NCBI GenBank assembly: GCA_031772625.1
Contig: CM062813.1
Coordinates: 764,770,720 to 764,834,719, forward strand
Direction of reading: 5' to 3'
From: Pinus tabuliformis
Lineage: Eukaryota > Streptophyta > Pinopsida > Pinales > Pinaceae
DNA length: 64,000 nucleotides
The notes beneath the pieces are model-generated. The model was given only the letters and a program-made list of their open reading frames with translations, made no database searches and was not told the origin of the DNA. Of the stretch, positions 31,965-44,004 are shown piece after piece. Within the stretch, counting starts at the first letter, position 1. Each line of letters starts with the position of its first letter. Position numbers and translations under genes: made by a program.

Positions 31965-33525
31965 TTATTGAGAAATCTGTTGCGCGCACTACCAACTCTT
32001 TCTTCTGCTGACTGGTGTATCCTTCTAGAGCCGACCCTGTAGTCAAGAAGTGGATAATATCTACAAAGTGGTTATCCACTATGCGCACAATGAAGAGTTG
32101 CGCATCGAGCAACACTTCCTCCAAATTAGTAGGTTCCTCCCCTGTCTTAGTGCGTGACAAATGGTCAGACCCTGCATTCAACCTTCCTGGTTTCACAATT
32201 ACCTCAAAATCATATTCTTGAAATAACAACAACCATCTGCATATTCCCCCCCAACACAGTATTATTGACTAGATACTTCAATGCAGAATGGTATGTGTAC
32301 ATCTTGAAATGTCCGCCCAATAGATAGCGTCTGAATTTTTGGAGCGCATACACCATAGCCAATCCCTCGTGCTCTGTCGTTGAGTAGTTTTTCTTATCTT
32401 TCGACAACTTTCGACTCACAAATGTTATAGGATGATCCATCTCTCCTTCACAAGCCTGTGTTAGTACCTCTCCCAATGCAATACATGAGGCATCAACGTG
32501 CACATGGAATTCCTTCTTCCAATTTGGGAAGACCAAGATCAGCATGGTGATCATATTTTCTTTCAACACATCCAAACTATGTTGACATTCTTCATCCCAA
32601 CAGAATGTAGTATCCTTCTTCAATAGCTTCTTCATAGGCACGGTAATCTGGGCATAAGCATTAATGAACTTTCAATAATACCCAGTATGGCTAAGTGTTG
32701 CGTGCAGTTGTTTGATACTCCTTGGGGCCTCCAAATTGACTATCACCTCGATCTTGGCAGGATCCACCATTACTGCTTGCTTGTACACCACAAGACCCAA
32801 CAAAATTTCAAAGGGGACACAAAATAAGCATTTATTCAAGTTCAACGCGATCTGATATCTTCGACACGTATCCAACATCAAGCGTAGATTGGCTACATGG
32901 CACTTTACTAGCCCAAACACTGTCCAATCATCAAAATATACCTCAAAGAATTTGTGAATGAACTCTTTGAACGTCACGATGACTATGCGAGAGAATATCA
33001 TCAGCACATTCTTGAGTCCGAATGGCATCACCGTGTACTGAAAGCACCCCCATTCTGTCACGAAGGTTGTTTTGCTCCTGTCTTCCGGTGCGATCTTAAT
33101 TTGATGGTACCCAAAGAACCCATCAATGAATGAGTAGGCCTCCTGCACTCCAACATTTTCCAATACCTCATCAGTAAATGGCATCCTGGAAAGGATCATG
33201 GACACATGCATCATTAAGCTTTCTTAGATCTACGCAAATCCTTATCTCTCCCTTCTGCTTCTTTTCTTGAACTACCATTGGGCTCACCCAATCAGGTTCC
33301 TCCATTGGTTCGATAATGCCTGCTTCAAACAACTTGTTCAATTCCAAGCAAACCTTTTCCTTATGTTTGGGATTAAGGCGATATGGCCTCTACTTAGGGG
33401 CTTCACATCCGGTTTCAAAGTTATTTTCATCACACCCAAATTGATAATGATGCCTTTCAAGTCCAAAAATTTTGTAGGAAAAAGATCCTGGTAGTCGCAG
33501 AGTAACTCAGTAACTTTATCCACTG
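31957..33525 (-). pseudogene. Element E reverse transcriptase and RNase H
   Basis: RT starts near 33523 (LLCDYQDLFP). It includes DGFFGYHQIKIAPEDRSKTTF, MPFGLKN and the catalytic box YFDDWTVFG (near 32935). RNase H has HVDASCIALG (near 32510), STTEHEGLAMVYAL and YTYHSALKYL, where the usual catalytic Asp of TDHSA is Tyr. Frames are interrupted near 33240, 32650 and 32230. Confidence 0.87.
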
Positions 33526-34330
33526 TGGCATCATCCCGTAATCCCCAATCTTCGCAATTTTTGGCTCTGCTTCAGTACCAATGTTTACTTGCCTAGTCTT
33601 CAATGGTGCAATGATATCCGAGTTTTCTATCTGTGGACCTTTGACCTCGCGGTGGCGTTCCATTTCTGGGATATTGATATTCGTTGGATCCTCGTCCTCC
33701 CCTTCAGCATTCACACTATAGAATTCTAGCACATGGTGTATCTGGGTGCTCCAATCTAGTTGAATCAATTCCAAAGGATCCTGCGGAATTATGAAGATCG
33801 CTGCCTTAAACTCCTGCATCACCTCATCAATGCTTTTGAATTCATCTTCAAAACTGAAGGTCATAAAAAATACTTCCCTTAATATATCCCACTCTACAGT
33901 GTCATGGCAGAGCTCTATTTCCAGGTACCAATTCATAGGGATTATATCCAAAGTGTGACAGAATAAGTGCACCCACTCTGGTTGCGGCTTTGTTTTGTAT
34001 ACTTTAGTCCACTTTGCTAATCGCGCAGATCATTCCTCCCATCATATTTCTTAGTTAACTGCACTTTAGGATACCAAATCGCATCCTCATCATCCTCCTG
34101 TAATCATGACATTCATCAAAGCTACCCTTGTGCATACCCCACCATCAAGCAGGCATAGCGCGCAGTGCCAAATCCGAAGCCTGAGAACAATGATCCTCCG
34201 GGACTTCTCTTTCAAAAGCATCCAAAAAATTATTTGCATCGTTTAAACCATCGTAATAAGGTAAATTTCTTACCTCCGAGGACACACAGCGTGGTGATTT
34301 AGTCATCATATTGCAGTGCAGCGTAGATAC
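33460..34330 (-). pseudogene. Element E second gag-like domain between protease and RT
   Basis: Downstream of the protease on the minus strand, LPYYDGLNDANNFLDAFE and SDLALRAMPA (34145-34260) and then VHLFCHTLDIIPMNWYLE (near 33960) with a following FSFEDEF block resemble a retrotransposon gag (capsid) core. A different gag domain with a zinc knuckle lies upstream of the protease. The two regions look like separate capsid-type domains in one polyprotein. Confidence 0.5.
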
Positions 34331-35190
34331 TTCATGCAGCCCGTTATTCCAATGCTCCAATTTTTCGTCTGAGTCTGAGGTATAGGAGCTTTCGCAGTCC
34401 CATGCAATCCATCCATCAACTGTTGGATTAACCCAATCTTGGTCTTGCGCCGTAATTTTGTAGATTTGATCCAAATCATCATCACTTTCCTCATAGTCGC
34501 GGACTGGTTTAGTATAGCGCAGTCCTTTGGCAGGGTCTAATGGTACTACAATGCAAAGTGATTTCCTTTCAAACGACATTGTCTGCTTCCTCAAATTGAC
34601 AACCCCATTCATGTCAATAGCCCAATCAATACTAAGGAGCACAGGGTATGGATTGTTGTCATCAAAAATCTCTATCACTTCAAAATCTTCCATCATTCTT
34701 GCACCTTCTATATCTATGGTCACTCCATGCAATCGTCCCATAGGGATAATCTTCTGTTGGTTCACCATCCTCAACTTAATCAGATACCACTATAGTGCAG
34801 GCCTCCCCTTTCTTTCCCATGTATGTTTAGGAAAAACGTTCGCATCAGATCCCAGATCCAAAATAACCTGGTCCATATCATAGTCTCCTATTTGCATGGT
34901 GAGCCTCATCTCGCGCCTTGTCCTTGTCTTATGTTTTCCAATCTTTCTAACTACGCAGTGTCCTTCAGGAGCGTCTTTCTTACCAACACACTTGTTTATC
35001 AATTCTTGTAGCCCTTTCACAACCTTGCTATCATGCAGTAGTTTCATACAAGTCTCCAGGAAGGTGGTAAGCACAAAGGGGTCAACCTCTGTAGGTGCAC
35101 CAATTGCTGGTAGTTTTCCCTGACTTCCTGAGGTAGAGGCCTTAGCGAAGCTTTTCTTCACCTCCATAAACATTTCCTTCATGCGCTCGA
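34330..35190 (-). pseudogene. Element E protease region
   Basis: The active-site block VILDLGSDANVFPKHTWE (near 34840-34890) is the D-x-G-S form seen in Tat-like plant elements. The C-terminal flap-like block PVLLSIDWAIDMNGV lies near 34620. The two pieces are split by a frame change near 34785. The segment upstream (MKEMFMEVKKSFAK, near 35180) is a spacer. Confidence 0.7.
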
Positions 35191-35399
35191 GATCAAAACC
35201 AACCTCCTTTTATGGGGCCTTGCGGACCCACCCACTTTCTTCAGGTTGTTTTCCTTTATCATCACCAGTAGTTATTCCTATTCAGAGCACGATATTCACA
35301 TTTGTATCTTCCTCGCGGGGCCCGGCTCTCATCATCTGTATGTTCTGGGTAGTATGTTGAGGCTGTGCCTTCTTCTCCAGCATCTCAGCTATCAACACA

Positions 35400-37137
35400 G
35401 GGAATTATTCTATTGTATGGTCAAACTGAGTGCAGTATTTACATGACGGGTGTGTCTGACTCGTAAACTCCCATGTGTAGTGACCTCGTGTTCCGAAATT
35501 ATAGAAAATAACCTATCCATGACCTCTACCAGGTCCTCCTCGTCTTCGGCCTCGTCTGCACCCTGATATCCTTTATGCGCTCCCCCAGAGCCCTGATCCG
35601 GAGGCTGAATTTTTGCTTGCATTCGATACGGAGGTGTCCTCTCCATCATCAGTTCATAGCTACGGCAGTGGCACTCATCGTGGCCCACTGATTTGTAGAA
35701 ATTGTAGAACAATTGTTGTGGTGTCTGCACAAATTTTTGCAGCAAATGACATTTATTCGTTACATGTTTTCCAGCCACCTGACAAATAGCACACCATAGC
35801 ACGAGCCCCATACTTGGTCCTACTAGAGCTTCCTACCTCAGGGGCATCCCCCCCCGAGATATAATTCGCGAAGATAGGGCAATGATCCTTATCATGCCCC
35901 TGGCTCTTACACTTGAGGCACTAGACTTCTTTGCGCACCTCTGTCGTGACCTCCTTTTCTTTTTTCAAGCTCTACAATTCCAAACAGAGGTTCTGCAACT
36001 GTGTGTGAATTTGTTGGACTCCAAAAGACACGTCCTGAATAGGTGTTTCATGCAATTTCATCGTGATTTCCAGAGCTTCCGCCTGAGTTCCTATATTTTT
36101 TTGCGATAAAACAATCCTTACGTGGGGCAGGAGCACAACTATAAACCAATCATGGTGCTGACCATCTGTGAGATTCATATTAGCTTTGCGGATCCCGCAT
36201 TTCAGTCTTTGATCTAGCTCCCAGGTCATTTCACTGGGCCTCATCGTGATTTCCTTAAATCTAATTACTGATTGTGAGGCAGACTTAGGCTTACCGAATT
36301 CTTTGTTGAAAGCACTTTGAGTATCTTCTAATGATTTCAACGGATTATCAGTGCAGTACTTAACGTACCATGTTAGTGTGCGATCCTACAAAGCGGTAAC
36401 CAACTGCACCTTCTTTATATTATCATTTGTAATCTGTTGTGTTGTCCACACAGCCTTCGCAACAAACCAAAACTGATCCGGATCCTCACTTCCTAAGCCC
36501 TTGAAAACTGGAAACTTCATGGTATTTGACATGTTGAACGGTGGTGGTGGTGGTGGTGTGGGTGACGGTGTATGTTGTGGGGGTGAAGGTGGAGGTGGCA
36601 TGGACGGTATCTGCGGAAAACCCTGTCTTATCAATTGGACAACACTCTGCGGTGAAGCCTGTGTTGCTCCCTCGTCGTCACTCACAGGAGGTCCAATCAA
36701 TGGGCTATATTCAGGGCCTGTTCTTCCCCTATTTCTGAAGAGCTTCCCACTTTGCGTAGCTCCAAACATCAAGGCAGTGGCATAACCTGTTTCTCACAAA
36801 ACAACATCTTAATCCAAGTATTCAAAGATCTTTAATACTCACCTCACCGTCCTTTGAAGAAGCGTCACTCTGCTTTGTTGTAATTGACTGAGGTGTCAAC
36901 CACGAATTCTGTAACAAATCCTCCTATAACCCAATCAAGCCAATGGTCAACATCGCACATGTTCTTATCTTCATAATCTTCCAACCTTCGCACTAGCTCC
37001 GGAGTCCACACTATTGGATGGTCAAGCCTCCACCTTCCTTGGTCGTCTACCAATTTAGCTACCCACTCATATAGTTCAATCGGGAAGGTGCAAAAGAAAA
37101 TTTCATGTATTTCTGTGTACAAATATCCGTCCAACAA
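35400..37137 (-). pseudogene. gag: Element E gag (broken)
   Basis: The minus-strand N-terminal frame is at 37137-36865, then an acidic and Pro-rich segment (36772-36540), then a capsid-like domain (KFPVFKGLGSEDPDQFW onward, 36520-35972). A CCHC knuckle CLKCKSQGHDKDHC lies near 35915. A second Cys-rich stretch (WCAICQVAGKHVTNKC, near 35795) follows. Stops and frame changes separate the parts. The role is RNA packaging in the particle. Confidence 0.75.
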
Positions 37138-37273
37138 CAGTTATTTTTCAGGCCCAGATTCCTATTTTCTTGCACTGTGAATTCGTGGATCTTTCTATCC
37201 AACCACTTCAAAATTTCCTTCTTGGTCGAATTCCAGTGTTTCTAACATCACACATCTCTTTATGTAGATCCTG

Positions 37274-37291
37274 GTCCTGGAAATGGAACCA
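37274..37291 (-). other. Primer binding site of element E (tRNA-Glu-like)
   Basis: On the minus strand, two bases from the 5' LTR, TGGTTCCATTTCCAGGAC resembles the complement of the 3' end of plant tRNA-Glu (TGGTTCCGTTGCCGGGAC) with a few substitutions. Confidence 0.65.
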
Positions 37292-37293
37292 TT

Positions 37294-38289
37294 TGTTGGC
37301 TTAGGGGGTCTTGACCCAGGTTTAGAGTTAGTTGCACCAAACAAATCCCTAAACTACTGGCCCTTTTGGCATCAATCCGTGTAGCGTAGACTTAAGTCTC
37401 ACCCAAAGCAGTATGGGGGGATGCTTGAACCAAGTTTTTGCATCGAGATATTAGTGTGATGTCTTTGTGTGACCTAGATCTACCTACTTGTAGATCTCTA
37501 AGCCCTTATGGCTTATCACTGTAACTTCCCTTAATCGACCTCTAGACCTCCACGAAGGTCTATGACTGGCTTCTGCGGACCCTGAACATGAAAATTATCT
37601 ACTTATCCACACCGTAGATTCTCCTTAGATCAATATTTAGTCAGATCTACCTAAGTGTTCAATAACTTTAACAGAAAGTGTTATGGTCTTCACGTAATCA
37701 CTTAAAATTAATTTCACTCAGATAATAAGACGGATCAAGTAAATTCGTGCATCAATACATCCTTATTTCTTAAAGACATTATTCATCACAACATATATCG
37801 CATTCATACATGATAGAAGTAAAGAGATAAAACATAGGAATTTCTACAACAGTCTTCTTTATTGATCTTCAGTAAAGGCTTACGGACTCAAAAATTCCCT
37901 ATGCACTCAGTTGCAGGGGTCCACGCACTCAGCTGCAGACACTACTCTAGGCCTCTACGCACTCAACTGTAGAGATTTTTTTCCCTCTAAGACTTACTTC
38001 TCTGCGTTAGCCTTTTTTTTTGTACCCATAGACAAGGCATAGATCTGCCTTAGACTTTCTAAGACATACCTATTTATACAATCCAATGGTCCATGGACCA
38101 TGGGTAGATCTCAAAAACCGACTCAAGTTTACATAAAGGAGGGTAAAAACCCTTTTTGACTCTTAACTAGCTACTCGCTCCACAACCATAATTTGTGGAG
38201 ACTTTACATCTTTTTACATCAAAGCTTGGGATTTTGACCCAAAACTTGGGCTTTTGCCCCAAAAATGACCCAGGGGACCCTTCCCAACA
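37294..38289 (-). repeat. 5' LTR of element E (996 bp)
   Basis: Homologous to 28899-29878. On the plus strand it runs TGTTGGCTTAGG...TTCCCAACA. TATA box on the minus strand at 38072-38078. Confidence 0.9.
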
Positions 38290-38554
38290 CCTCTCCAACT
38301 ATCCATTACATGAACTTTTTTTAGCTACACCCAACTTTTTAGAAGTGAGTTAGGAAAAGACAAAAAATATTTTAAGTAACCATCAAATCATGGAAATCGT
38401 CTATATTAATGCTCCTATGTCTTATGAAGTTTGTATGAGTTGAGAATGGAAAAATATATGGTAATGAAGGTAATAATTAATGACGAATAAAGAGAAATTT
38501 ATAAAATATTACATAAAATGACCTTTGAAATCATGTCAAAACAGGAGCCCAACA
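38290..38554 (-). repeat. Element G right LTR-like copy, second segment
   Basis: Continues 28304-28898 after removal of element E and aligns with 9710-9992. It begins with the E TSD copy CCTCT. It ends ...GAGCCCAACA, which on the minus strand reads TGTTGGG, a typical LTR start. Confidence 0.6.
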
Positions 38555-39886
38555 CCCTATTTTTTGAACGATAAGGAGTTTAATGTGTTTTTGGGTTAAT
38601 ATTGCAGTTAAATCATTATATAAATGGGGTCCACAAACAAAGAATATCATACATCAATTTTCCATCTAGTTAGGTTGTGACCTTAAATTAAATTATTATT
38701 ATTATTATGATTGAAAGTAGAGTTTTGTGATTTGGAATACTTTGGAATTTTAACTTTGTCCAAGCAAATGTAGTAAGTACACTTAATAAGGGAACGATAC
38801 AATTATTAACCAAAATATGTGATCTATTTATATAGTGTAAATGGGGTAACCTATCATGAAATTTTGTGAGCCTTGTATTCAATTAACTATATTGAACAAA
38901 ATATATTATATTATATAGCTATATAGCACATCCTCCTCTTACAGGACCCTTTGTCATCAAAGCATTGGAAAAGGTTGGTTGTCATTAAAAATCTTGTTTC
39001 AATGTGTAATCCCCCTACTTTATGATATATTATTAAGGTTGTATTGGGTTGAGTAAATGAGATGATAATTAAATATTCTAAGCTTCTAGCAAAATGGTGT
39101 ATTACAAGAGGATCATTGCGTCCTTGGTCAATAGTTTCTTAATTTATTTGTTGATAAGGTTCTTGATTCAAACTTTTTGTTTTTTATTCTTAGTTTTTTT
39201 GAATTATGGTTCTCTAGAGACATTATTATGAAAATATGGTTTAGAAGAATTTTTTAGTTTTATAAGATCATGTAAGACTATTAAAAGACTTCCTTTGCTA
39301 TGTGAAAAGTCACTTATAACATATTTTTCCTAGCAGCTAGATGTTTTTCACAAGGTTTTATTCCATGAATGTTCTTAGATATGTAGAGCACGAATGTATT
39401 GTGTAACAATATGCATCAATTCTCATAGTAGGGAAGAAAGCAATATATATGTTAGGGTTTTACAAGGCATGTAATAATGACATTGAATAATCAATGCATT
39501 TGTGGTCCAATGATGTGTATTAAGGAAAATATACAACATAAGTATGATATATACTACTCCAAAAATAGGTTCTTATCCTAACTTTCTCCCACACCAGCCA
39601 CCCGCCCCACTCCCACACTATACCCCCACCGCCCCCAAAAGAATAAATAAATAAATGTTATCCTTAAAACATAAAATAAACCATCTAGATATATATCATG
39701 AAATGACATTATAGAAAATATGGTCCATTTATAGTTTGAAATATCTTATCTACACCCACAACAACAAAAAGATAAATCATGTATACTTTAGCATGTCAAA
39801 ATAGGAGAATGTCTACATAATCAAATCCATAATGGTCAAATAAGATGATTTGGATTGGATAATTATATTTTTTTCATTCATGTCAA
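38555..39886. other. Spacer between the two nests, no gene recognised
   Basis: About 1.3 kb of AT-rich DNA. It holds a short ATT run near 38693-38707 and a C-rich stretch near 39590-39640. No coding frame with a recognisable motif and no second copy in the window. Confidence 0.4.
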
Positions 39887-40844
39887 TGCTTTCAGGGTGG
39901 AAAAAGTGGAGTAATCATCTCTCAGGACCATTCTTACCAAAGGGGCCCAGTTTGGCAAATTGGGGTCTGAAACCTTCTAAGAACGTTTTAAGGCATCAAA
40001 TGATGTTTTTTGGGGTAAAAAATTTCCACTTTAGTGCGACACATTTTTTTCCTATTATACACACAAACACCTTTCCAATGATGAAAGAATCACATCAGTG
40101 AGAGTATGTATGCAAAAGTTATGCCAATTAGAAGTTGATCTTCCTGTTTTCACCACCATAATTCGAGAGGATGCAACATCAACCCCCATTATTCATGGAA
40201 AAGGGGCTAGACATGTGATTATGATGAAGAAGACTCCAAAAGATTCTATATTGTAAATTTGTTTAAGAGTTGTGGTTATGATGAAGAAGACTCTAGAAGA
40301 TTCTATATTGTAACTTTGTTTAAGAGTTGTGGTAGTCAAACCTAACCACTAGTAGGTTATTGGGTTGTGCTATAATCAGGCCACTAGGAGGAAAAGGGGT
40401 TGCATTCTCTCGAGTGAATTTGTTCCATAGCTGAGAAAAAATAACCAAGACGGATAGGAGATAGAGCACACAAAGAATATTTTTGCATTGTAGTATCCCA
40501 CGGGCCATTGGTCATACCTCTTTGTACTTGTAGCCATATTTCCATTTAGAGAAAGAGAGTGGAGTGGCCTCACTTTCCAATTGGAATTTTTTTCTCCCAA
40601 AAGGGTTTCCCATGTCATATCTTATGTCAAATGTGTGTGTGTGTGAGGATTTATTTCACTGTTCTCTATTTTCTGTGTAATGTTTTTTTTTTTTTCTAAT
40701 TCACATGCATGCACTATTAACAATATTCTACAGATCTAGAAATCTAAAAGGAAATAAAACTGTAATAGTGTATAATTTCATATTTTAAATATAATTTTAT
40801 CAGATCTATTGTGACAAACTGCCCAGTGGAATATTTATAGATCA
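39887..40844 (+). repeat. 5' LTR of element C (about 958 bp)
   Basis: It matches 60118-61027, for example the shared AGTGGAATAT near the end and the TCTCAGGACCATT block near 39922 and 60151. It contains a 57-bp tandem duplication absent from the other LTR and a GT run at 40631-40645. The exact start is uncertain by some tens of bases. Confidence 0.75.
40215..40332 (+). repeat. 57-bp tandem duplication in the element C 5' LTR
   Basis: ATGATGAAGAAGACTC begins at 40221 and again at 40278. The 3' LTR has a single unit near 60445. Confidence 0.8.
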
Positions 40845-40847
40845 TAT

Positions 40848-40859
40848 TGGTATTATAGT
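40848..40859 (+). other. Primer binding site of element C (degraded initiator tRNA-Met type)
   Basis: TGGTATTATAGT, three bases after the LTR end, differs at three positions from the canonical TGGTATCAGAGC. Confidence 0.6.
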
Positions 40860-40934
40860 AGGTTTCTTTAGGTGTATTGTGGATATTTTCAAGGGATCTA
40901 TATTGTCTAGGCCAAAAGTCATAAAACCTTAATC

Positions 40935-41870
40935 ATGGACGATGAATTTGTGAATAACCCTCGTGATCTTGCAGAGGAGAGGTTTTTGTGGTTGGAACAA
41001 CAAGTCACTAATATAAATAATAATGTAAATATCCTCATGGTGACCCTGAGTAATAAGCTTGGGATATTTGGAGAAGATGGGGATTCAAATGTAGAGGACA
41101 AATCAGAAGGGGAGTCAGGAGATCAGGAAGAAACAAAGAACCAATCAAAAAAAGAACCCGAGAAAGATCAACCCAGTTTGAGTATCATGAATCAATCACA
41201 ACCCCTACTTAAAATGGAAGAAAAGGTTGATATCAAGTTGTATCATGGAGATATTGATGCAATAAAGCTAAATCACTGGTTGCAAAAATTGGAATTGTAT
41301 TTCATTGTCCATCAAATTTAGGAAGAACATAAGATTTCATTTGTGCGAATGAAATTAGAGGGTCATGCCTTGATTTGGTGGGAAATCCACATAGACACCT
41401 TAAGGTTGGAGGGAGAACCTATAGTGACTAAGTGGGAGGACTTCAAAACCCCCATAAAGTCAAAGTTTTACCCTATTGGATATGTAGAGGAACAATGGAA
41501 CTACTTTAGCAAAAAGTCGGGGCAAAGTGTGCAAGAGCATATCAAAGAGTTTAGAAATATGTCCATAATTTTGGTTATCTCCCAAAATAACTCATATGTA
41601 CTTCTCAAGTATTTGGTGGGTCTACACTGCCATCTATGGGAGAAAATGATGTTTTTCAAGCCCAAATCGGTGGATGAGGCTTGTGTACAGGGACAATGCC
41701 TGGAGAAAATGGGCCTAAAGAAGGCACAATCAAGTGGACTGAAGCAGAAGGAGAAACATTACGCTTCTAAAGAGGGGAAGAATAAGAAAAAGGGGAAAAT
41801 ATAAAAAGACAACAACCACAACACACCAGTGCAAAGATCCAATCAACCACTGCAACCAATGAAAAATTAA
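40935..41870 (+). pseudogene. gag: Element C gag (broken)
   Basis: It opens with ATG at 40935. The N-terminal part has a possible short coiled coil (LEEQQVTNINNNV-like) and an acidic segment. The capsid core carries KLYHGDIDAIKLNHWLQKLE (near 41235), then ALIWWE (near 41367) and EEQWNYFSKKSGQSV (near 41490), the plant Ty3 Retrotrans_gag pattern. The end is Lys-rich (41760-41804). A stop splits it at 41320. No zinc knuckle is visible. Confidence 0.8.
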
Positions 41871-42075
41871 CAACCATTCAGGGGAGAATTGTTGGAAGTT
41901 GCAACGAGAGATTAACCCGAAGAAAACAAATAAAGACAATAAGAAGAAGAATCTCATGGGTGCTAATTTGAGCAACCAAGTTGAAAGTAGCTCGGATGTG
42001 GATGAGAAGATCATTTGTAGATCAGTGCATAAGGAGGTGAATATGAGTAGCCTTCCACAACAAGAAGAGAAATAA

Positions 42076-44004
42076 ATGACTAAACTCTTACATATAAAGA
42101 TACAAGTCAAAAGGCCAAGATTGATGCTCTATTTGACTAAGAATTGCAAAGTGAATCTCATTACAACAAAGTTGGTCAAGAAGTTGGGGTTGGAAGCTTG
42201 TGATCATCCAAGGAAATATCGACTAGGATGGGTAAATAATGATGCAAAACTAGAGGTAACAAAACAATGCAAAATTATATTTTCCAATAGTGTTGATTTT
42301 ATTGGTGAAGTAGAACTAGATGTGGTTCCCATTGATATATGTGGACTCATGTTTGGGAGTCCCTAGATGTACATGCAAGATGCAATATTCATGTAGAGAG
42401 CCAACCATTATTAACTTGTTAAGGATAGAAAATCATTCACTAGTAATGTGCACAATGGAAAGTAAAAAATATCATTGATAAGTGCCAACCAATCCAAGAA
42501 ATTTATCAGTTCTAGCAAGATGTTTTATTGTTTTTAAGAGAAAACCAATTTGTAGAAGAGTCAGTAAGAGGAAAGGTATCCCTAGAGGGGTGTGCTAAGA
42601 AATATAAACAAAAATTGGAAGAGTTGCTACAAGAATATAGGGATGTGTTCCAAGAGCCTAAAGGGTTACCATCAAAGAGGGAAGTGGAGCATGAGATCCA
42701 ACTATTTATAGAATACCCATTGCTAAACATTGAGATATACAGGTAGTCTAGTATAGAATAAAGTGAGGTGAAGAAATAGTTGTAGCAATTACTGGAACAA
42801 GGTGTCATTCGACCGAGTACATAACCATGTGGGCCAACCATTATCATTGTGCCAAAGAAGGACGAGATTTGGCGAATGTGTATAAATTATAGATAATTGA
42901 ACAAAATCACACTCAAGAATAGGTACCCCCTACCTAGGATAGATGATCTGCTAAATCAATTGCAACAAGAAAAATACTTCACCAATATGGAATTAAATTT
43001 TGGATATCACCAAGTTCAAGTCAAAGAAGAAGATACCTGGAAGACCACCTTCAAAACCAGGCAAGGTTTGCATGAACGGTTAGTCATGCCATTGGCCTAT
43101 GTAATACACTAACTACATTTATGAGATTAATTAATGATGTATAACACCCTTTTATAGATTCAGATGTTATTTTATATTTGGATGATATACTAGTATGCAG
43201 TGCTACCTGGGAGGAGAACATCTCACGTTTGATGCAGGTGTTGGAGACATTAAAGAAGCACCAACTACCAGAAAATCTCAATAAGTGTGAGTTTTCACAA
43301 CAGCCTTTGGTGTATTTGGGGTATGTGATAGGTAGAGGAGAGTTGAAGATAGATCCTACCAAGATGGATGCCATCATGAAATGGTTGATGCCTACTAATG
43401 TTTCTGATGTTATAAGTTTCATTGGGGCAACACAATACTTGGGGAAATTCATAGCCTCATTTTCAGCAGTAGTAGCACCACTCCATACCATAACAATAAG
43501 TGTCAATATTTTCTAGTGGGGAAAGGGTTAGCAGAGGGATTTCGAGGAGCTAAATAAGAAGATCATTCAAGCACCAGTTTTGGAAATACCAAACTTGTGG
43601 CAGCCCTTTAGTGTGGAGAGAGATGTGAGTGAGTATGTTATGGGAGCAGTCTTGAAGTAGGGAGGAAGTACTGCATGCTACCTTTTTGAGTTATTTCATA
43701 GGGAAGTTATTAACTAACTTACCTACAAAAAGGATCTTTATGCCCTAGTGAAAGCTATGAAGAAGTGGCGGCACTATCTGATGGGAAAGGAGACAGTAAT
43801 CCACACATATCATCACCCACCATAGTACCTACAGGCCTAGAGTAATATACAACAGACCAAGCATTACAAGTGGATGGGGTTTTTACAACAATTTCATTTG
43901 GTGATCAAGTACAAGAAGGGAAACATAAACAAGTTGGTCGACATGCTTTCAAGGCTTTCCAAATTAAATATCACATCTGTGGGAACTCTTGTGCACATGG
44001 GGCC
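42076..44004 (+). pseudogene. pol: Element C protease, reverse transcriptase and RNase H (broken)
   Basis: The protease-like part is at 42076-42366, with DVVPIDICGLMFGSP at its end. RT includes LLQEYRDVFQEPKGLP (near 42625), IIIVPKKDEIWR (near 42840), RYPLPRIDDLLNQLQ (near 42920) and the catalytic YLDD (near 43178). The thumb has LNKCEFSQQPLVYLG. RNase H continues with [20 protein letters not shown] (43720-43780) and HYKWMGFLQQF (near 43862). It ends at GTLVHMGP, where the solo LTR interrupts the frame. Stops are frequent. Confidence 0.82.
44000..44004. repeat. Left target-site duplication of the solo LTR
   Basis: GGGCC here, GAGCC at 45891-45895 (one G-to-A change). Confidence 0.75.

Larger units (their letters stand above)
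28899..38289 (-). mobile_element. Element E: complete Ty3 (Tat-like) retrotransposon
   Basis: LTRs of 980 and 996 bp, a perfect 5-bp TSD (CCTCT), a PBS resembling tRNA-Glu and the order gag, protease, second gag-like domain, RT, RNase H, integrase and a 3' ORF, all on the minus strand. The element is 9.4 kb. Most frames are broken and the integrase has a large internal deletion. Confidence 0.9.
9121..38554 (-). mobile_element. Element G: outer, apparently non-autonomous LTR element hosting A, D and E
   Basis: Two diverged copies of one repeat in the same orientation (9121-9992, and 28304-28898 continued at 38290-38554) flank about 4.2 kb of DNA once the copia element D is removed. On the minus strand the right copy starts TGTTGGG. 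The left copy starts TTTTGGG and is preceded by the purine tract TGTGGAGGAGA. This fits a minus-sense element with the 3' LTR on the left and the 5' LTR on the right. A interrupts the left LTR and E the right LTR. I could not identify a PBS or any coding domain, so the call as an LTR pair is an inference. Confidence 0.5.

Noticed and set aside
36501-36785. Gly/Val-rich plus-strand frames
   Set aside because: Antisense to the Pro-rich gag segment of element E.
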